A DNA stretch of 64,000 nucleotides from Leucobacter aridicollis (lineage in GTDB: Bacteria; Actinomycetota; Actinomycetes; Actinomycetales; Microbacteriaceae): NCBI RefSeq assembly GCF_024399335.1, contig NZ_CP075339.1, forward strand, positions 868,001-932,000. The letters run 5' to 3'. The position numbers and the translations under genes were made by a program. Below the pieces are notes generated by a model. That model searched no databases. It was not told the DNA's origin and saw only the letters and a list, made by a program, of their open reading frames with translations. Below are positions 1 to 8,112 of this stretch, piece by piece. The stretch's first letter is position 1; every line of letters starts with the position of its first letter.

Positions 1-1564
1 TGGCGTTGAAGCCAGTATCGACGTATCCGCGAAGGCTGGCGACGAGTTCCGCGCCGTGGCGATCGTCGTAGGCTCGCAGCGTCGCGATACGAGGGTCGAA
101 GAGATCAGCGTGCGCCCCCAGGAGCGTGAAGGCTTCGCGAAGCAGTACCGAGGTTCGCGACTGTGTGAGAGAGGTCACGCGGGTAGAGCTGCCGTCGATC
201 GCGTCGAGCACCCTGTCTGCCTCGGCGCGGGCCTCAGAGATCTGTTCAAAGCCCGCCACCGGTGAGACGATCGCGATTCGCATGGGTGTGGCTGGGGCTG
301 CCGGGGATCTCGCCCCGGAGGCGTCAAACTTGGCGACGAGCATCTCTGCCCACTCGGCGAGTCGATCGCCTGCTGGTAGATTCGGCAGCAGCACGTAGGC
401 CCGATCGCCGAGCAGCACGAACCGGGCCTGTGGCGCAAACGCGCCGACGTGCAGGCGCAGCATCTTGGCAACCCCGGCAACCCCGGCACCCCCAGTACCC
501 CGGGTCGCCCCGCGCTCACCAGCGGAACGCCCGGCGGCCGAGCCCGGCAGCGCGATCCCGAGGAGTGCCGCATCGTCGAGGGTCGGGAGTCCGAGAAAGG
601 CTGAAGCTGTGCCCCCGTCGATCCCGCCGCGCTCGCCGAACACCCGCTGCAGCATGAGTTCTGACGCTGACGGCGCTTCGAGTTCTCGTGTCAGCACGCG
701 GGCCGCCGCCGAGGCGCCGCCGCGCACGACGATCTCGGCGTCTGGGCTAAACCCGTTCGCCCCTTCCTGCACCCAGATCGAGCCGATGAACTGGCCGCTC
801 GGCGAGTGAATTCCTGTGACGAGCCGTGGCCGCATCCCGAGCTCGTCGTGTGCGGGCACCGCCACGACCTCTCGCGTGTTTTGAATCTGCTTGACGACGC
901 CCCATGCACCGAGCAGCACCATGGAGTCTTCGGGGGCGACGCGGCCGAGGATCGCGCGTTCGCGAAGCCCGTCGGCTGTCCCGTCGGAGGGGGAGTAGGC
1001 GAGCATGCTCGAGTCTGGACGCTCGATTGTGACCATGCCGCCGGCCCCTTCGGCGATGACAGAGGCGAGCTCGGCGAGGTCGGTGAAGGCAGCGTTGGCG
1101 CCGGATCCTGGTGGCTCGCCGTCATGCGAATGCGCCCGGTCGAGCCTGCGATGGATCGCGGCGAGTAGGAGGTCCCACCTGGCCATTTTGTCGACGACGA
1201 TGAGTGCGAGACCGGCGGCTGTAGCCGCGAGTCGGAGATCGGCCGCCGCGATGTCCTCCTTGACCATGAGGGCGACCGGGAGCTCGGCTGCCGGCCGCGT
1301 GGGGAGCCCGCGGAGCCATGCCGTGACGTCGGTGCTTGTCGCACCGACGGGCAGCACGAGGTCGGCAGGTGGCGACGATGGGAAAGGGGAGGTGAGGTCG
1401 GTGGTCTCTGCGAGTGACACTGAGCGGATCGGCGCTGGGGATCCGGAACTCGGCGGGACCACCTCCCGCACCGCCGCGTCGAGTGCCGTCGCAACGTCGG
1501 CGAGCGCGATCGCGCCGTCGCGTGGCTGCCCGAGCTCCTCTTGCCGCGCGAACTGTCCGTACAT
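1..1564 (-). CDS. PucR-type transcriptional regulator (3' end outside window)
   Basis: About 521 residues are visible and the frame is still open at the window edge. Residues 1-150 resemble a PurCR-like N-terminal sensor region. The middle resembles the GAF/GGDEF-like part of PucR proteins. The last visible stretch (ATLRAYDDRHGAELVASLRG) matches the start of the C-terminal PucR helix-turn-helix domain, which would lie outside the window. The start is ATG at 1564. An in-frame stop lies just upstream and there is no Shine-Dalgarno; a TATTAT -10 element sits seven bases before the ATG, suggesting a leaderless message. It diverges from brnQ/dadA/ocd, so amino-acid-responsive control of that operon is a reasonable inference. 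Confidence 0.75.
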   Translation of the reverse strand, partial: MYGQFARQEELGQPRDGAIALADVATALDAAVREVVPPSSGSPAPIRSVSLAETTDLTSPFPSSPPADLVLPVGATSTDVTAWLRGLPTRPAAELPVALMVKEDIAAADLRLAATAAGLALIVVDKMARWDLLLAAIHRRLDRAHSHDGEPPGSGANAAFTDLAELASVIAEGAGGMVTIERPDSSMLAYSPSDGTADGLRERAILGRVAPEDSMVLLGAWGVVKQIQNTREVVAVPAHDELGMRPRLVTGIHSPSGQFIGSIWVQEGANGFSPDAEIVVRGGASAAARVLTRELEAPSASELMLQRVFGERGGIDGGTASAFLGLPTLDDAALLGIALPGSAAGRSAGERGATRGTGGAGVAGVAKMLRLHVGAFAPQARFVLLGDRAYVLLPNLPAGDRLAEWAEMLVAKFDASGARSPAAPATPMRIAIVSPVAGFEQISEARAEADRVLDAIDGSSTRVTSLTQSRTSVLLREAFTLLGAHADLFDPRIATLRAYDDRHGAELVASLRGYVDTGFNA

Positions 1565-1571
1565 AGTGCTA

Positions 1572-1577
1572 ATAATA
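1572..1577 (-). promoter_or_regulatory. -10 element of the PucR-type gene (leaderless)
   Basis: TATTAT on the minus strand, seven bases before the ATG at 1564. No convincing -35 hexamer is visible. Confidence 0.4.
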
Positions 1578-1709
1578 GCGAGCTAGATTGGTTACTTTGC
1601 CCGAGGAGCGCCACGTTTCGAATGTGGTTGCATTGAGCGGACGCGCGGTGGCGCGGGGCGTGAGCCTGCGCCGGCCGCCAGAATTCTTTGCAAGCTCAAG
1701 GAGGAGAAC

Positions 1710-1793
1710 GTGCAACCCACGCAATTCGCGCCTGAGGACCTCTCAGCCGCTCTGACCGCCCAGCCCAGTTCGACCCGAGGAGGCGTGCGATGA
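1710..1793 (+). CDS. 27-codon leader ORF overlapping brnQ
   Basis: A GTG codon at 1710 follows a strong Shine-Dalgarno (AAGGAGGA, about 1699-1706). The frame runs 27 codons and stops at TGA 1791-1793, which overlaps the brnQ ATG at 1790 as ATGA. The peptide (VQPTQFAPEDLSAALTAQPS then STRGGVR) has no recognisable domain. It is not in the brnQ frame, so it is not an N-terminal extension. The arrangement suggests translational coupling or a regulatory leader peptide. It could also be chance, but the ribosome-binding site and the overlap argue against that. Confidence 0.45.
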   Translation: MQPTQFAPEDLSAALTAQPSSTRGGVR

Positions 1794-3199
1794 CGGGCGA
1801 CCGGAAGCTCTCACCGTTCCAAATGCTCGCTCTTGGCCTGCTGCTCTTCGCCATGTTTCTCGGGGCCGGCAACACGATCTTCGCCCCGATGGTTGGCCAG
1901 GCTGCTGGCAGCGAAATGTGGATCCCGATGTCGGGCTTTCTCATCACTGGCGTCGGGCTCGTGCTGCTCGCGATCGTCGCCCTGACGATGGCAGGCGGCA
2001 CCGTCGAGCAGCTCGCGTCGCGCGTGCACCCCGTGTACTCGTTCGTGTTCTGCATTCTGCTGTTTCTCGCGCTCGGCCCGCTGTACGTGAACCCGCGCAC
2101 GACCTCTGTCGTCTACGAGATCTCGGTGAAGCCGATCCTCGGCCCGGAACTCACGCAGGGCGCGTGGCCACTCATCATCTTCTCGGTGATCTTCACGCTG
2201 CTTGGCGTCTACCTTTCGCTCACCCCGTCGAAGCTTGTCGACCGCGTGGGGAAGGTCATTACGCCGATATTCTCGGTGCTGCTCATCATCATCGTCGTGA
2301 AGTCGCTCATCACCCCGATGGGCGAGCTACACCCGGCCGTCGACCCCTACAAGAACGGCGCGTTCATTAAGGGCTTTACCGAGGGCTACCTCACGATGGA
2401 TGCGCTCGCCGCTCTGGTGTTCGCAGGAGTGTTCATCCAGTCGATTCGCGGGCAGGGCATCACCACGCGCAAGGGCATCTCGTTCACGTTCTTGAAGGCC
2501 GGTGTCATCACGGTCACTGGTCTCGCGCTGCTGCACATCTCGCTCGCGTGGATCGGCGGGTCGAGCGTCGACTCGATCGGCCGCCCGGACAACGGTGGAA
2601 CTGTCATAGCCGAGGCAGCGCGCACGCTACTCGGCTACCCGGGGGTGCTGATGATCGGAATCGTCATCTTCCTCACAGGCATCACGACGCTTGTCGCGTG
2701 CCTCACCGCCGTTGCCGACTACTTCGCGAAGCAGTTCCCGAAGGTGTCATACAAGGCCTGGGTCTGGATCCACGCCACCGTCGGCTTGGTCATCGCGAAC
2801 TTTGGGCTGCAGGCTGTGCTCTCCGCCGCGCTCCCGATCCTCTTCCTGCTCTACCCACTCGGCATGACGCTCATCGTCCTCGCGCTCCTCGACCGCTTCT
2901 TCGGCGGACGTCGCGCAGTCTACGTCGGGGCGACGATTGGAGCCGGGGCGATCGCGATCCTCGACGCCGTAAAGGCGTCGGGCAACTTCGTCGACGAGCT
3001 CAACGAATCCTTCTCGTGGCTGCCAATGTTCGCCGACAACGGCGGGTGGATCATTCCCGCGATACTCGGCGGCGTGATCGGCTACGCCGTTGGCCGTGTC
3101 AGGGGCGAGCCGGCGATCGATCGGACCGCGCACATCCCGGTGATCGACGAACCCGTCACCCACAAGTCTGAGGCGCGTGCCTCCTCACGAAAGGCGTAA
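1790..3199 (+). CDS. brnQ: Branched-chain amino acid:cation symporter (BrnQ/LIVCS)
   Basis: 469-residue polytopic membrane protein with about 12 hydrophobic segments. The N-terminus (LGLLLFAMFLGAGNTIFAPM) has the glycine-rich first helix typical of LIVCS symporters, which import Leu, Ile and Val with Na+ or H+. Length fits the family, and the C-terminal 35 residues are a hydrophilic tail. A GAGGAG ribosome-binding site lies within the leader ORF just upstream. Seven bases separate its stop from the dadA-like start, so the genes are co-transcribed. Next to a D-amino-acid dehydrogenase and a ketimine reductase, its physiological substrate may be a different amino acid. Confidence 0.88.
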   Translation: MTGDRKLSPFQMLALGLLLFAMFLGAGNTIFAPMVGQAAGSEMWIPMSGFLITGVGLVLLAIVALTMAGGTVEQLASRVHPVYSFVFCILLFLALGPLYVNPRTTSVVYEISVKPILGPELTQGAWPLIIFSVIFTLLGVYLSLTPSKLVDRVGKVITPIFSVLLIIIVVKSLITPMGELHPAVDPYKNGAFIKGFTEGYLTMDALAALVFAGVFIQSIRGQGITTRKGISFTFLKAGVITVTGLALLHISLAWIGGSSVDSIGRPDNGGTVIAEAARTLLGYPGVLMIGIVIFLTGITTLVACLTAVADYFAKQFPKVSYKAWVWIHATVGLVIANFGLQAVLSAALPILFLLYPLGMTLIVLALLDRFFGGRRAVYVGATIGAGAIAILDAVKASGNFVDELNESFSWLPMFADNGGWIIPAILGGVIGYAVGRVRGEPAIDRTAHIPVIDEPVTHKSEARASSRKA

Positions 3200-3206
3200 C
3201 ACCCGC

Positions 3207-4448
3207 ATGACCCGTGTCATCGTGATCGGAGCCGGCGCTGTCGGCCTTGCATCCGCGTACTATCTCCGCAGGGCAGGCCACGAGGTGACAGTTGTCGACA
3301 AGGCGCCGCTTGCGGCGAAGGCCTCTGGACACAACGCTGGTTGGCTGATTCCGAGCATGTCGACACCCGTTCCCGCGCCCGGCATGATGCTGCAGGCCAT
3401 GAAGTGGATGGTGCAGCCAGATAGTCCGCTGTACGTGACGCCGTCGCTCAAGCCGAGCTTCATCGGGTTCATGCTGCGGATGCTGCGCAGTTGCACCGAC
3501 ACGCGCTTCCGTGAGGGATCGGCGGTGCTCGCCGCGCTCAGCGCGACGGCGCTGTCAGACTTCGACGAGCTCGCGGCTGATGGCGTCGAGTTCGAGCAGC
3601 ACGAGCAGCCGTTGTCGATGCTCTTCACCGACGGCCACAAGGTCGAGGGGCGAGTCACCGAGCTCGAACTGCTCGACGGCAAGCTTCCCGGGTTCTCGTG
3701 GAACCACATGAGCGAGGCTGACCTGAAAGCCCACAAGCCAGTGCTCTCGGATCGAGTCGTCGCAGGCATCGAGTCGAGAGGCGACCGCTCTGTCGACCCG
3801 GGCTCGTTCGTGCGCGGCCTCGCGGCTGCGTGCGAGCGAGAGGGCGTCGAGCTGCGCCTCGGAGCGCCCGCGACTCTCGAGTCTGCGCACGGGGGAGCCG
3901 TCGCGGTGCGTGTCGGCGCAGAGACCCTCCGCGCCGACAAGGTGGTTGTGGCCGCCGGTGCGTGGACGAACGAGGTGCTCCGTGGCATTGGCGAGCGGGT
4001 GCACCTGCAGTCGGGCAAGGGCTACGGCTACGACTTCCCGGTCACGCCAGGTGGTCCAACAAAGCCGATCTACCTCGCCGAGGCGAAGGTGGCGATCACG
4101 CCTCTCGACACAAAAGTGCGACTTGCTGGCACGATGGGCTTCACAGGCGTCGACGAGTCGATCAAGCGGCGTCGCGCCGGCGGTATCCTCACCGGTGTGA
4201 GCGGATATTTCGAAGGCTGGCCCGACATTGACAGCGCCCCTGAGCCGTGGACCGGCCTGCGCCCGACGACGCCAGACGGCCTCCCGATTATCGGGGCGCT
4301 TGCGAAGCACCCGAACGTGCTCGTCGCGACCGGGCACGTGATGCTTGGCATCAGCCTCGCGCCAACGACGGGCAAGCTGATCACCGACCTGGTGGGCGGC
4401 GGCCCGGTACCCGAGCTGTTGCGGGGCGTCTCCGCGAGCCGCTTCTAG
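3207..4448 (+). CDS. dadA: D-amino-acid dehydrogenase-like FAD oxidoreductase (DadA family)
   Basis: 413 residues. The N-terminal dinucleotide-binding motif VIVIGAGAVGLASAYYLRRA binds FAD. The next block (SGHNAGWLIPSMSTPVPAPG, then an AMKWM segment) follows the DadA pattern. The C-terminal PDGLPIIG and ATGHVMLGISLAPTTGKL segments are the second FAD-contact region. Members oxidise D-amino acids to imino/2-oxo acids and pass electrons to quinones or O2. I chose ATG 3207 over an upstream GTG at 3177 because the Rossmann motif then begins at residue 3, as usual. Substrate (D-Ala, D-Pro, hydroxyproline or other) cannot be read from the sequence. Confidence 0.8.
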   Translation: MTRVIVIGAGAVGLASAYYLRRAGHEVTVVDKAPLAAKASGHNAGWLIPSMSTPVPAPGMMLQAMKWMVQPDSPLYVTPSLKPSFIGFMLRMLRSCTDTRFREGSAVLAALSATALSDFDELAADGVEFEQHEQPLSMLFTDGHKVEGRVTELELLDGKLPGFSWNHMSEADLKAHKPVLSDRVVAGIESRGDRSVDPGSFVRGLAAACEREGVELRLGAPATLESAHGGAVAVRVGAETLRADKVVVAAGAWTNEVLRGIGERVHLQSGKGYGYDFPVTPGGPTKPIYLAEAKVAITPLDTKVRLAGTMGFTGVDESIKRRRAGGILTGVSGYFEGWPDIDSAPEPWTGLRPTTPDGLPIIGALAKHPNVLVATGHVMLGISLAPTTGKLITDLVGGGPVPELLRGVSASRF

Positions 4449-4507
4449 TCTCGCGGCGCTGCCCCCCCGTCGTTCGTTTCCAGTACCCAGCCAGCAAGGA
4501 GAACCTC

Positions 4508-5437
4508 ATGATTGCCCCGACCGGACTGCCGTTCCTCTCAGCCGCGGATGTGCGCGCCCAGATCGATCCAGATACCGCTCGCGGCCTCATCGAGCGGGCG
4601 CTCATGGATGGCTTCGACCCCGCAGCCGACCCGGCGAGGCAGTCGGTTGACGCGGGCGCCGGGCACCTACTGCTCATGCCGTCGAGCCTCGGGCAGTCTG
4701 TCGGTGTGAAGATCGCGTCGGTCTCGCCGGATAATCCGGCGAAGGGGAAGCCTCGCATCCAGGCGCTCTACCTGCTCATGGACGCAGAAACGCTCACGCC
4801 CCAGCTGCTTGTCGACGGGTCGGCGCTCACCGTGCTCCGCACCCCGGCGACAACCGCTGTCGCAGTCGATCGACTGGCGGCGCCCGACGCCGAGCGGCTC
4901 GTCGTGTTCGGCAGTGGGCCGCAGGCGATCGACCACGTTGTCGCGTTCTCTCGAATTCGGGATCTCACCGACATTCGACTGGTGGGCCGCAACCCCGAGC
5001 GCACGGCCCCAGCGCTTGCGAAGCTCGCCGAGCTCGGGATCGAGGCCAGCCTCGGCGCCGCCGCCGACGTCGCGAACGCAGACATCGTGCTCTGCGCCAC
5101 CTCCGCGAAGGATCCGGTGTTCGATGGGGCACTCGTACAAGACGGGGCCTGCGTGGCTGCGATGGGCTCGCACGAGCCAGACAGGCGAGAGATCCCGGGG
5201 GAGCTCATGGGTCGCGCGCTCGTCGTCGTTGAGGATCAGGCGACCGCGCTCCGTGAGGCCGGCGATGTCATCATGGCAGCTGCCGAGGGGCACCTCGACG
5301 TCGACTCGATGCAGCCTCTCGCGGGCCTTGTTCGCGGCGAGGTCGTGCGCGACCCAGGCCGCCCGAACGTGTTCAAGGGTACCGGAATGTCGTGGCAAGA
5401 CTTGGCCGTGGCGTCGGGCTTGACCCCGCCGGTCTGA
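4508..5437 (+). CDS. Ornithine cyclodeaminase / mu-crystallin family NAD(P) ketimine reductase
   Basis: 309 residues with an AAGGAG ribosome-binding site seven bases before ATG 4508. It has the family's substrate-site lysine (SVGVKIASVSPDNP) and arginine (LTVLRTPATTAVA), followed by a Rossmann motif (VVFGSGPQAIDHV). Relatives either deaminate ornithine to proline or reduce cyclic imines such as pyrroline-2-carboxylate to L-amino acids. Next to a D-amino-acid dehydrogenase, reduction of the imine product is the more economical reading. It ends the operon; a convergent-gene terminator hairpin follows at once. Confidence 0.8.
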   Translation: MIAPTGLPFLSAADVRAQIDPDTARGLIERALMDGFDPAADPARQSVDAGAGHLLLMPSSLGQSVGVKIASVSPDNPAKGKPRIQALYLLMDAETLTPQLLVDGSALTVLRTPATTAVAVDRLAAPDAERLVVFGSGPQAIDHVVAFSRIRDLTDIRLVGRNPERTAPALAKLAELGIEASLGAAADVANADIVLCATSAKDPVFDGALVQDGACVAAMGSHEPDRREIPGELMGRALVVVEDQATALREAGDVIMAAAEGHLDVDSMQPLAGLVRGEVVRDPGRPNVFKGTGMSWQDLAVASGLTPPV

Positions 5438-5442
5438 CAGGT

Positions 5443-5474
5443 GGCGCTGGCCCGGTCAAGCCGGGGCCAGCGCC
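5443..5474. terminator. Bidirectional terminator hairpin
   Basis: Arms GGCGCTGGCCC and GGGCCAGCGCC are perfect complements around a short GG/CC-closed loop. The hairpin lies in the 43-bp spacer between convergent genes. It has no U-tract in either direction, so it is a G+C-rich stem of the kind common in actinobacteria. Confidence 0.6.
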
Positions 5475-5480
5475 CAGTCT

Positions 5481-6497
5481 CTACGCCCCCACGCGAACGA
5501 GCATCTTGCCTGTGTTTGCTCCCTGCATCATCGCGATGAACGCGTCGATGGTGTTCTCGATGCCGTCGACAACCGTCTCGTCGTAGGCGATCTTGCCCTC
5601 GCCGAACCAGGCGGACATGCGCTTGGAGAACTCGGGGAGTTTGTCCCAGTGCGCCCCTACCGTGAAGCCCTGCATGGTGAGTGCCCGCGTGATCATGTTT
5701 GCCATGTTCGACGGGCCGGATGGGCGTTCTGTTGCGTTGTAGGCCGCGATCGCCCCGCACAGCGCCAACCTGCCGCCGTCGTTCATCGCCGCGAGGGCGG
5801 CCTCGAGGTGGTCGCCGCCGACGTTGTCGAAGAACACGTCGACCCCGTCGGGCGCCGCAGCTGCAAGCTGCTTGCGAACCGGACCATCCTTGTAGTTGAA
5901 CGCCGCGTCGTAGCCGTACTTCTCGGTCAAGAGCGCCACCTTTTCGGGGGAGCCGGCTGACCCGATGACCCTGCCGGCGCCGAGTAGTTTCGCGATCTGG
6001 CCTGCGGCGGTGCCGACCGCGCCGGCTGCGCCAGAGATGAAGACGGTGTCGCCCTCACGGAGGCCAGCGATGGTTGTGAGCCCGACGTACGCGGTGAGTC
6101 CGGTCATGCCGAGCATGTGCAGGTGGACCGAGAGCGGCACCCCGGCGATCTCGGGGAGCGCCCTGAACTTCGCGCCGTCGGCTTGAACGACGTCTGTCCA
6201 GCCGTGCTGGTGTAGCACAGCTGTGCCGACTGGGAGCTCCTCGTTCGCCGAAGCGATGACCCTGCCGACGGCACCGCCAGCGATCACCGCGCCGAGCTCG
6301 TAGGGTGCGACGTAGCTGCGTGCGTCGCTCATGCGGCCGCGCATGTAGGGGTCGACTGAGACGAACTCGTTGCGCACCCGCACCTCGCCGGGCGCGGGGT
6401 CGCCGTATTCGACGGTCGCGGTCTCGAAGTCTTCGTGGACCGGCCAGCCGACCGGGCGGCGGGCGAGGCGGATCTGGGTGCTTGTTGCGTTGCTCAT
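5481..6497 (-). CDS. NADP-dependent oxidoreductase, CurA / leukotriene-B4 dehydrogenase family
   Basis: 338-residue zinc-independent MDR reductase. The N-terminus carries the family's EVRVRNEFVSVDPYMRGRM motif. The cofactor region reads DTVFISGAAGAVGTAAGQIA and the C-terminus has the ENTIDAFIAMMQGANTGKML block typical of CurA/PTGR proteins. These reduce the alkene bond of alpha,beta-unsaturated carbonyl compounds with NADPH. An AAGGAG ribosome-binding site precedes ATG 6497. It lies 38 bp downstream of the DUF1304 gene on the same strand, and a TetR gene diverges beyond that, suggesting an operon induced by electrophiles or quinones. Confidence 0.85.
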   Translation of the reverse strand: MSNATSTQIRLARRPVGWPVHEDFETATVEYGDPAPGEVRVRNEFVSVDPYMRGRMSDARSYVAPYELGAVIAGGAVGRVIASANEELPVGTAVLHQHGWTDVVQADGAKFRALPEIAGVPLSVHLHMLGMTGLTAYVGLTTIAGLREGDTVFISGAAGAVGTAAGQIAKLLGAGRVIGSAGSPEKVALLTEKYGYDAAFNYKDGPVRKQLAAAAPDGVDVFFDNVGGDHLEAALAAMNDGGRLALCGAIAAYNATERPSGPSNMANMITRALTMQGFTVGAHWDKLPEFSKRMSAWFGEGKIAYDETVVDGIENTIDAFIAMMQGANTGKMLVRVGA

Positions 6498-6535
6498 ATG
6501 TGCTCCTTGTGTGTGGGAAAGCCGGGGTAGTCGAG

Positions 6536-6925
6536 CTAGCTGAGTAGCCCGATCGTGAGCGCGATGATTCCAAGCGCAGGTACGGTGCCCTGCTTCAGCG
6601 CGGCGCCGAGCTTGTCGGGCGTGGAGATTGCGAGGACGAGGCTCGCCGCGACCATGGAGCCCGCTCCAGTGAAGACAAGGGTCGCCCCAACGGGCAGGTT
6701 CCCGGCGGCGATGAATACGATGCCGAGCGCGACGGCCACCGCGAGAAATAGGTTGTAGAACCCCTGGTTGAACGCGAGGGCATGCTGCGCCTTCGCCTCT
6801 TCGACAGTGCCGGTGCCGAAGGTCTTGCGGGCTCGCTCGCTCGTCCAGGCGATGGATTCGAGGTAGAAGATGAACACGTGAATGAGTGCTGCGGCTCCGG
6901 TGAGCACAAGGCCGGCGATCACCAT
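6536..6925 (-). CDS. DUF1304 family membrane protein
   Basis: 129 residues with four predicted transmembrane segments. The N-terminus reads GLVLTGAAALIHVFIFYLES and is followed by the family's TFG...AQHALAFNQGFYNLFLA signature. The biochemical role of DUF1304 is not established. It is the first gene of a two-gene operon with the CurA-like reductase and lies next to a TetR regulator. That context suggests a role in handling the same inducing compound, which is inference only. Confidence 0.8.
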   Translation of the reverse strand: MVIAGLVLTGAAALIHVFIFYLESIAWTSERARKTFGTGTVEEAKAQHALAFNQGFYNLFLAVAVALGIVFIAAGNLPVGATLVFTGAGSMVAASLVLAISTPDKLGAALKQGTVPALGIIALTIGLLS

Positions 6926-6980
6926 GATGTGACTCGTTTCTCTAACTGCGCGTCGGCGGCAGCCGGCGTTCGCGAAATAC

Positions 6981-6996
6981 TGTATCGATCAGTACA
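6981..6996. promoter_or_regulatory. Candidate TetR operator between DUF1304 and tetR
   Basis: TGTATCGATCAGTACA is an interrupted palindrome (TGTA-N2-GATC-N2-TACA) in the 115-bp divergent spacer. A TATAAC sequence at 6998-7003 may be the -10 element of the regulator gene. Confidence 0.45.
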
Positions 6997-7040
6997 CTAT
7001 AACGAGAGGGTCGATCACGCAATCATTCTGAGGAGACGGC

Positions 7041-7634
7041 ATGGGGCGCACGCAGCAGTTCGACACCGCGGAGGTCGTGCGGGCCGCCCGTGAGGTGTTT
7101 TGGGTGAACGGCTACGAGGCAAGCTCCCTCCCAGCACTTGAAACGGCGACGGGCTTGAAGCGATCGAGCATCTATCACGCGTTCGGGTCGAAGCATGGCC
7201 TGTTCGAGGCAGTGATCGAGAGCTACTTGAACGAGGTGATTCGCCCACGGCTCGCTCCGCTCGTCGCCGCCGAGGTCGAAGCCGACGCGCTCGAGAACTA
7301 CCTCACGGGGCTCCGCGCGGCGCTCCTGCGAACGGGTACGACCGCAGCGACGAGCGGTTGCCTCCTCGTGAATGCCGCGGGCGCACCGATCTCACAAGAC
7401 GCGGCTGTCGCGAGCGTCATCGCCGCGTACAGGGCCGAGCTGAGTGCGGCCTTCGCAAACGGCGTCGCAGCGCGGTTCCCATCTCTGGCGAATGCGCAGG
7501 CAGATGTGCTGACCGCCGCGTGCGCGGGCCTCGTAATCGCAGCCGTTGCGCTCGTGCGAGTCACGCCCGAGGCTGCGGTCGGAAGTCTCGACGCCGCGCT
7601 CGCTCTCATCGAAGAACGCGCGGTTCAGGGCTAA
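7041..7634 (+). CDS. TetR/AcrR family transcriptional regulator
   Basis: 197 residues. The N-terminal helix-turn-helix domain spans about residues 8-54 (FDTAEVVRAAREVFWVNGYE, then GLKRSSIYHAFGSKHGLFEAV). The C-terminal two-thirds is the ligand-binding domain, resembling regulators of drug or electrophile response. A GAGGAG site lies before ATG 7041. It diverges from the DUF1304/curA-like pair across a spacer with a TGTA...TACA palindrome, so it probably represses that pair and itself. Ligand unknown. Confidence 0.85.
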   Translation: MGRTQQFDTAEVVRAAREVFWVNGYEASSLPALETATGLKRSSIYHAFGSKHGLFEAVIESYLNEVIRPRLAPLVAAEVEADALENYLTGLRAALLRTGTTAATSGCLLVNAAGAPISQDAAVASVIAAYRAELSAAFANGVAARFPSLANAQADVLTAACAGLVIAAVALVRVTPEAAVGSLDAALALIEERAVQG

Positions 7635-7657
7635 CGGCCGCCCGCGACACTCCGGCC

Positions 7658-7688
7658 TTGACCCGAGGCATACGTTCGTCGCTATGCT
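7658..7688 (+). promoter_or_regulatory. Candidate promoter of the thiamine uptake operon
   Basis: TTGACC (7658-7663) and TATGCT (7683-7688) are separated by 19 bp, about 20 bp before the riboswitch. The spacer is slightly long. Confidence 0.4.
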
Positions 7689-7707
7689 GAGGGTTCCAGT
7701 ACACATC

Positions 7708-7796
7708 CGCTGGGGGGGCCCGAACGGGCTGAGATCTGCCGAGCGAGGCGGACCACCCCAGGAACCTGATCTCGTTAACACGAGCGGAGGGAAGCG
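7708..7796 (+). ncRNA. TPP riboswitch (THI element)
   Basis: The conserved blocks of the thiamine-pyrophosphate aptamer occur in order: a G-rich P1/P2 strand, CTGAGA at about 7729-7734, ACCCC...GAACCTGATC at about 7755-7771, and a final AGCGGAGGGAA. The AGGGAAG at the 3' end also serves as the Shine-Dalgarno of the next gene (ATG 7803). This suggests TPP blocks translation initiation directly. It is the key evidence that the downstream ABC operon handles thiamine or its pyrimidine precursor. Confidence 0.93.
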
Positions 7797-7802
7797 GTCA
7801 CC

Positions 7803-8099
7803 ATGTTGATCCATGTTCACGTGTCGCCCACACCAATGGGAGACGAAAACGGTCGATACAGCTGCGTCGAGGGCGCGATTCGCGTCATCGAGCAGAGCGG
7901 TCTCGAGTACGAGGTCGGCGCGCTCGGCACGACAGTTCAGGGTCCTGCGGAGCGCCTCTGGCCGCTCATGCGCGAGCTGCACGATGCGACGCTTCAGGCT
8001 GGTGCGGATCGCGTCATGACGCACTTTCGCATCCTCGAGGCAAAAGACGACGTCATCGAGGCATCGATGACCGAGCTCGCCGCCCGCATCACGCACTAG
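7803..8099 (+). CDS. Thiamine-binding protein, YkoF/MTH1187-like
   Basis: 98-residue ferredoxin-like-fold protein of the family once called DUF77. The N-terminus (IHVHVSPTPMGDENG) and VIEQSGLEYEVGALGTTVQG are characteristic, and its length fits the single-domain form. Relatives such as YkoF bind thiamine or hydroxymethylpyrimidine in the cytoplasm. It is the first gene after the TPP riboswitch, and the permease gene starts 13 bp later. Confidence 0.8.
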   Translation: MLIHVHVSPTPMGDENGRYSCVEGAIRVIEQSGLEYEVGALGTTVQGPAERLWPLMRELHDATLQAGADRVMTHFRILEAKDDVIEASMTELAARITH

Positions 8100-8112
8100 C
8101 GCGCTGGCCGCC

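Noticed and set aside
691..1614. 307-residue minus-strand ORF
   Set aside because: Arg/Ser-rich translation with no domain. It is a shadow of the PucR gene read in another frame of the same strand.
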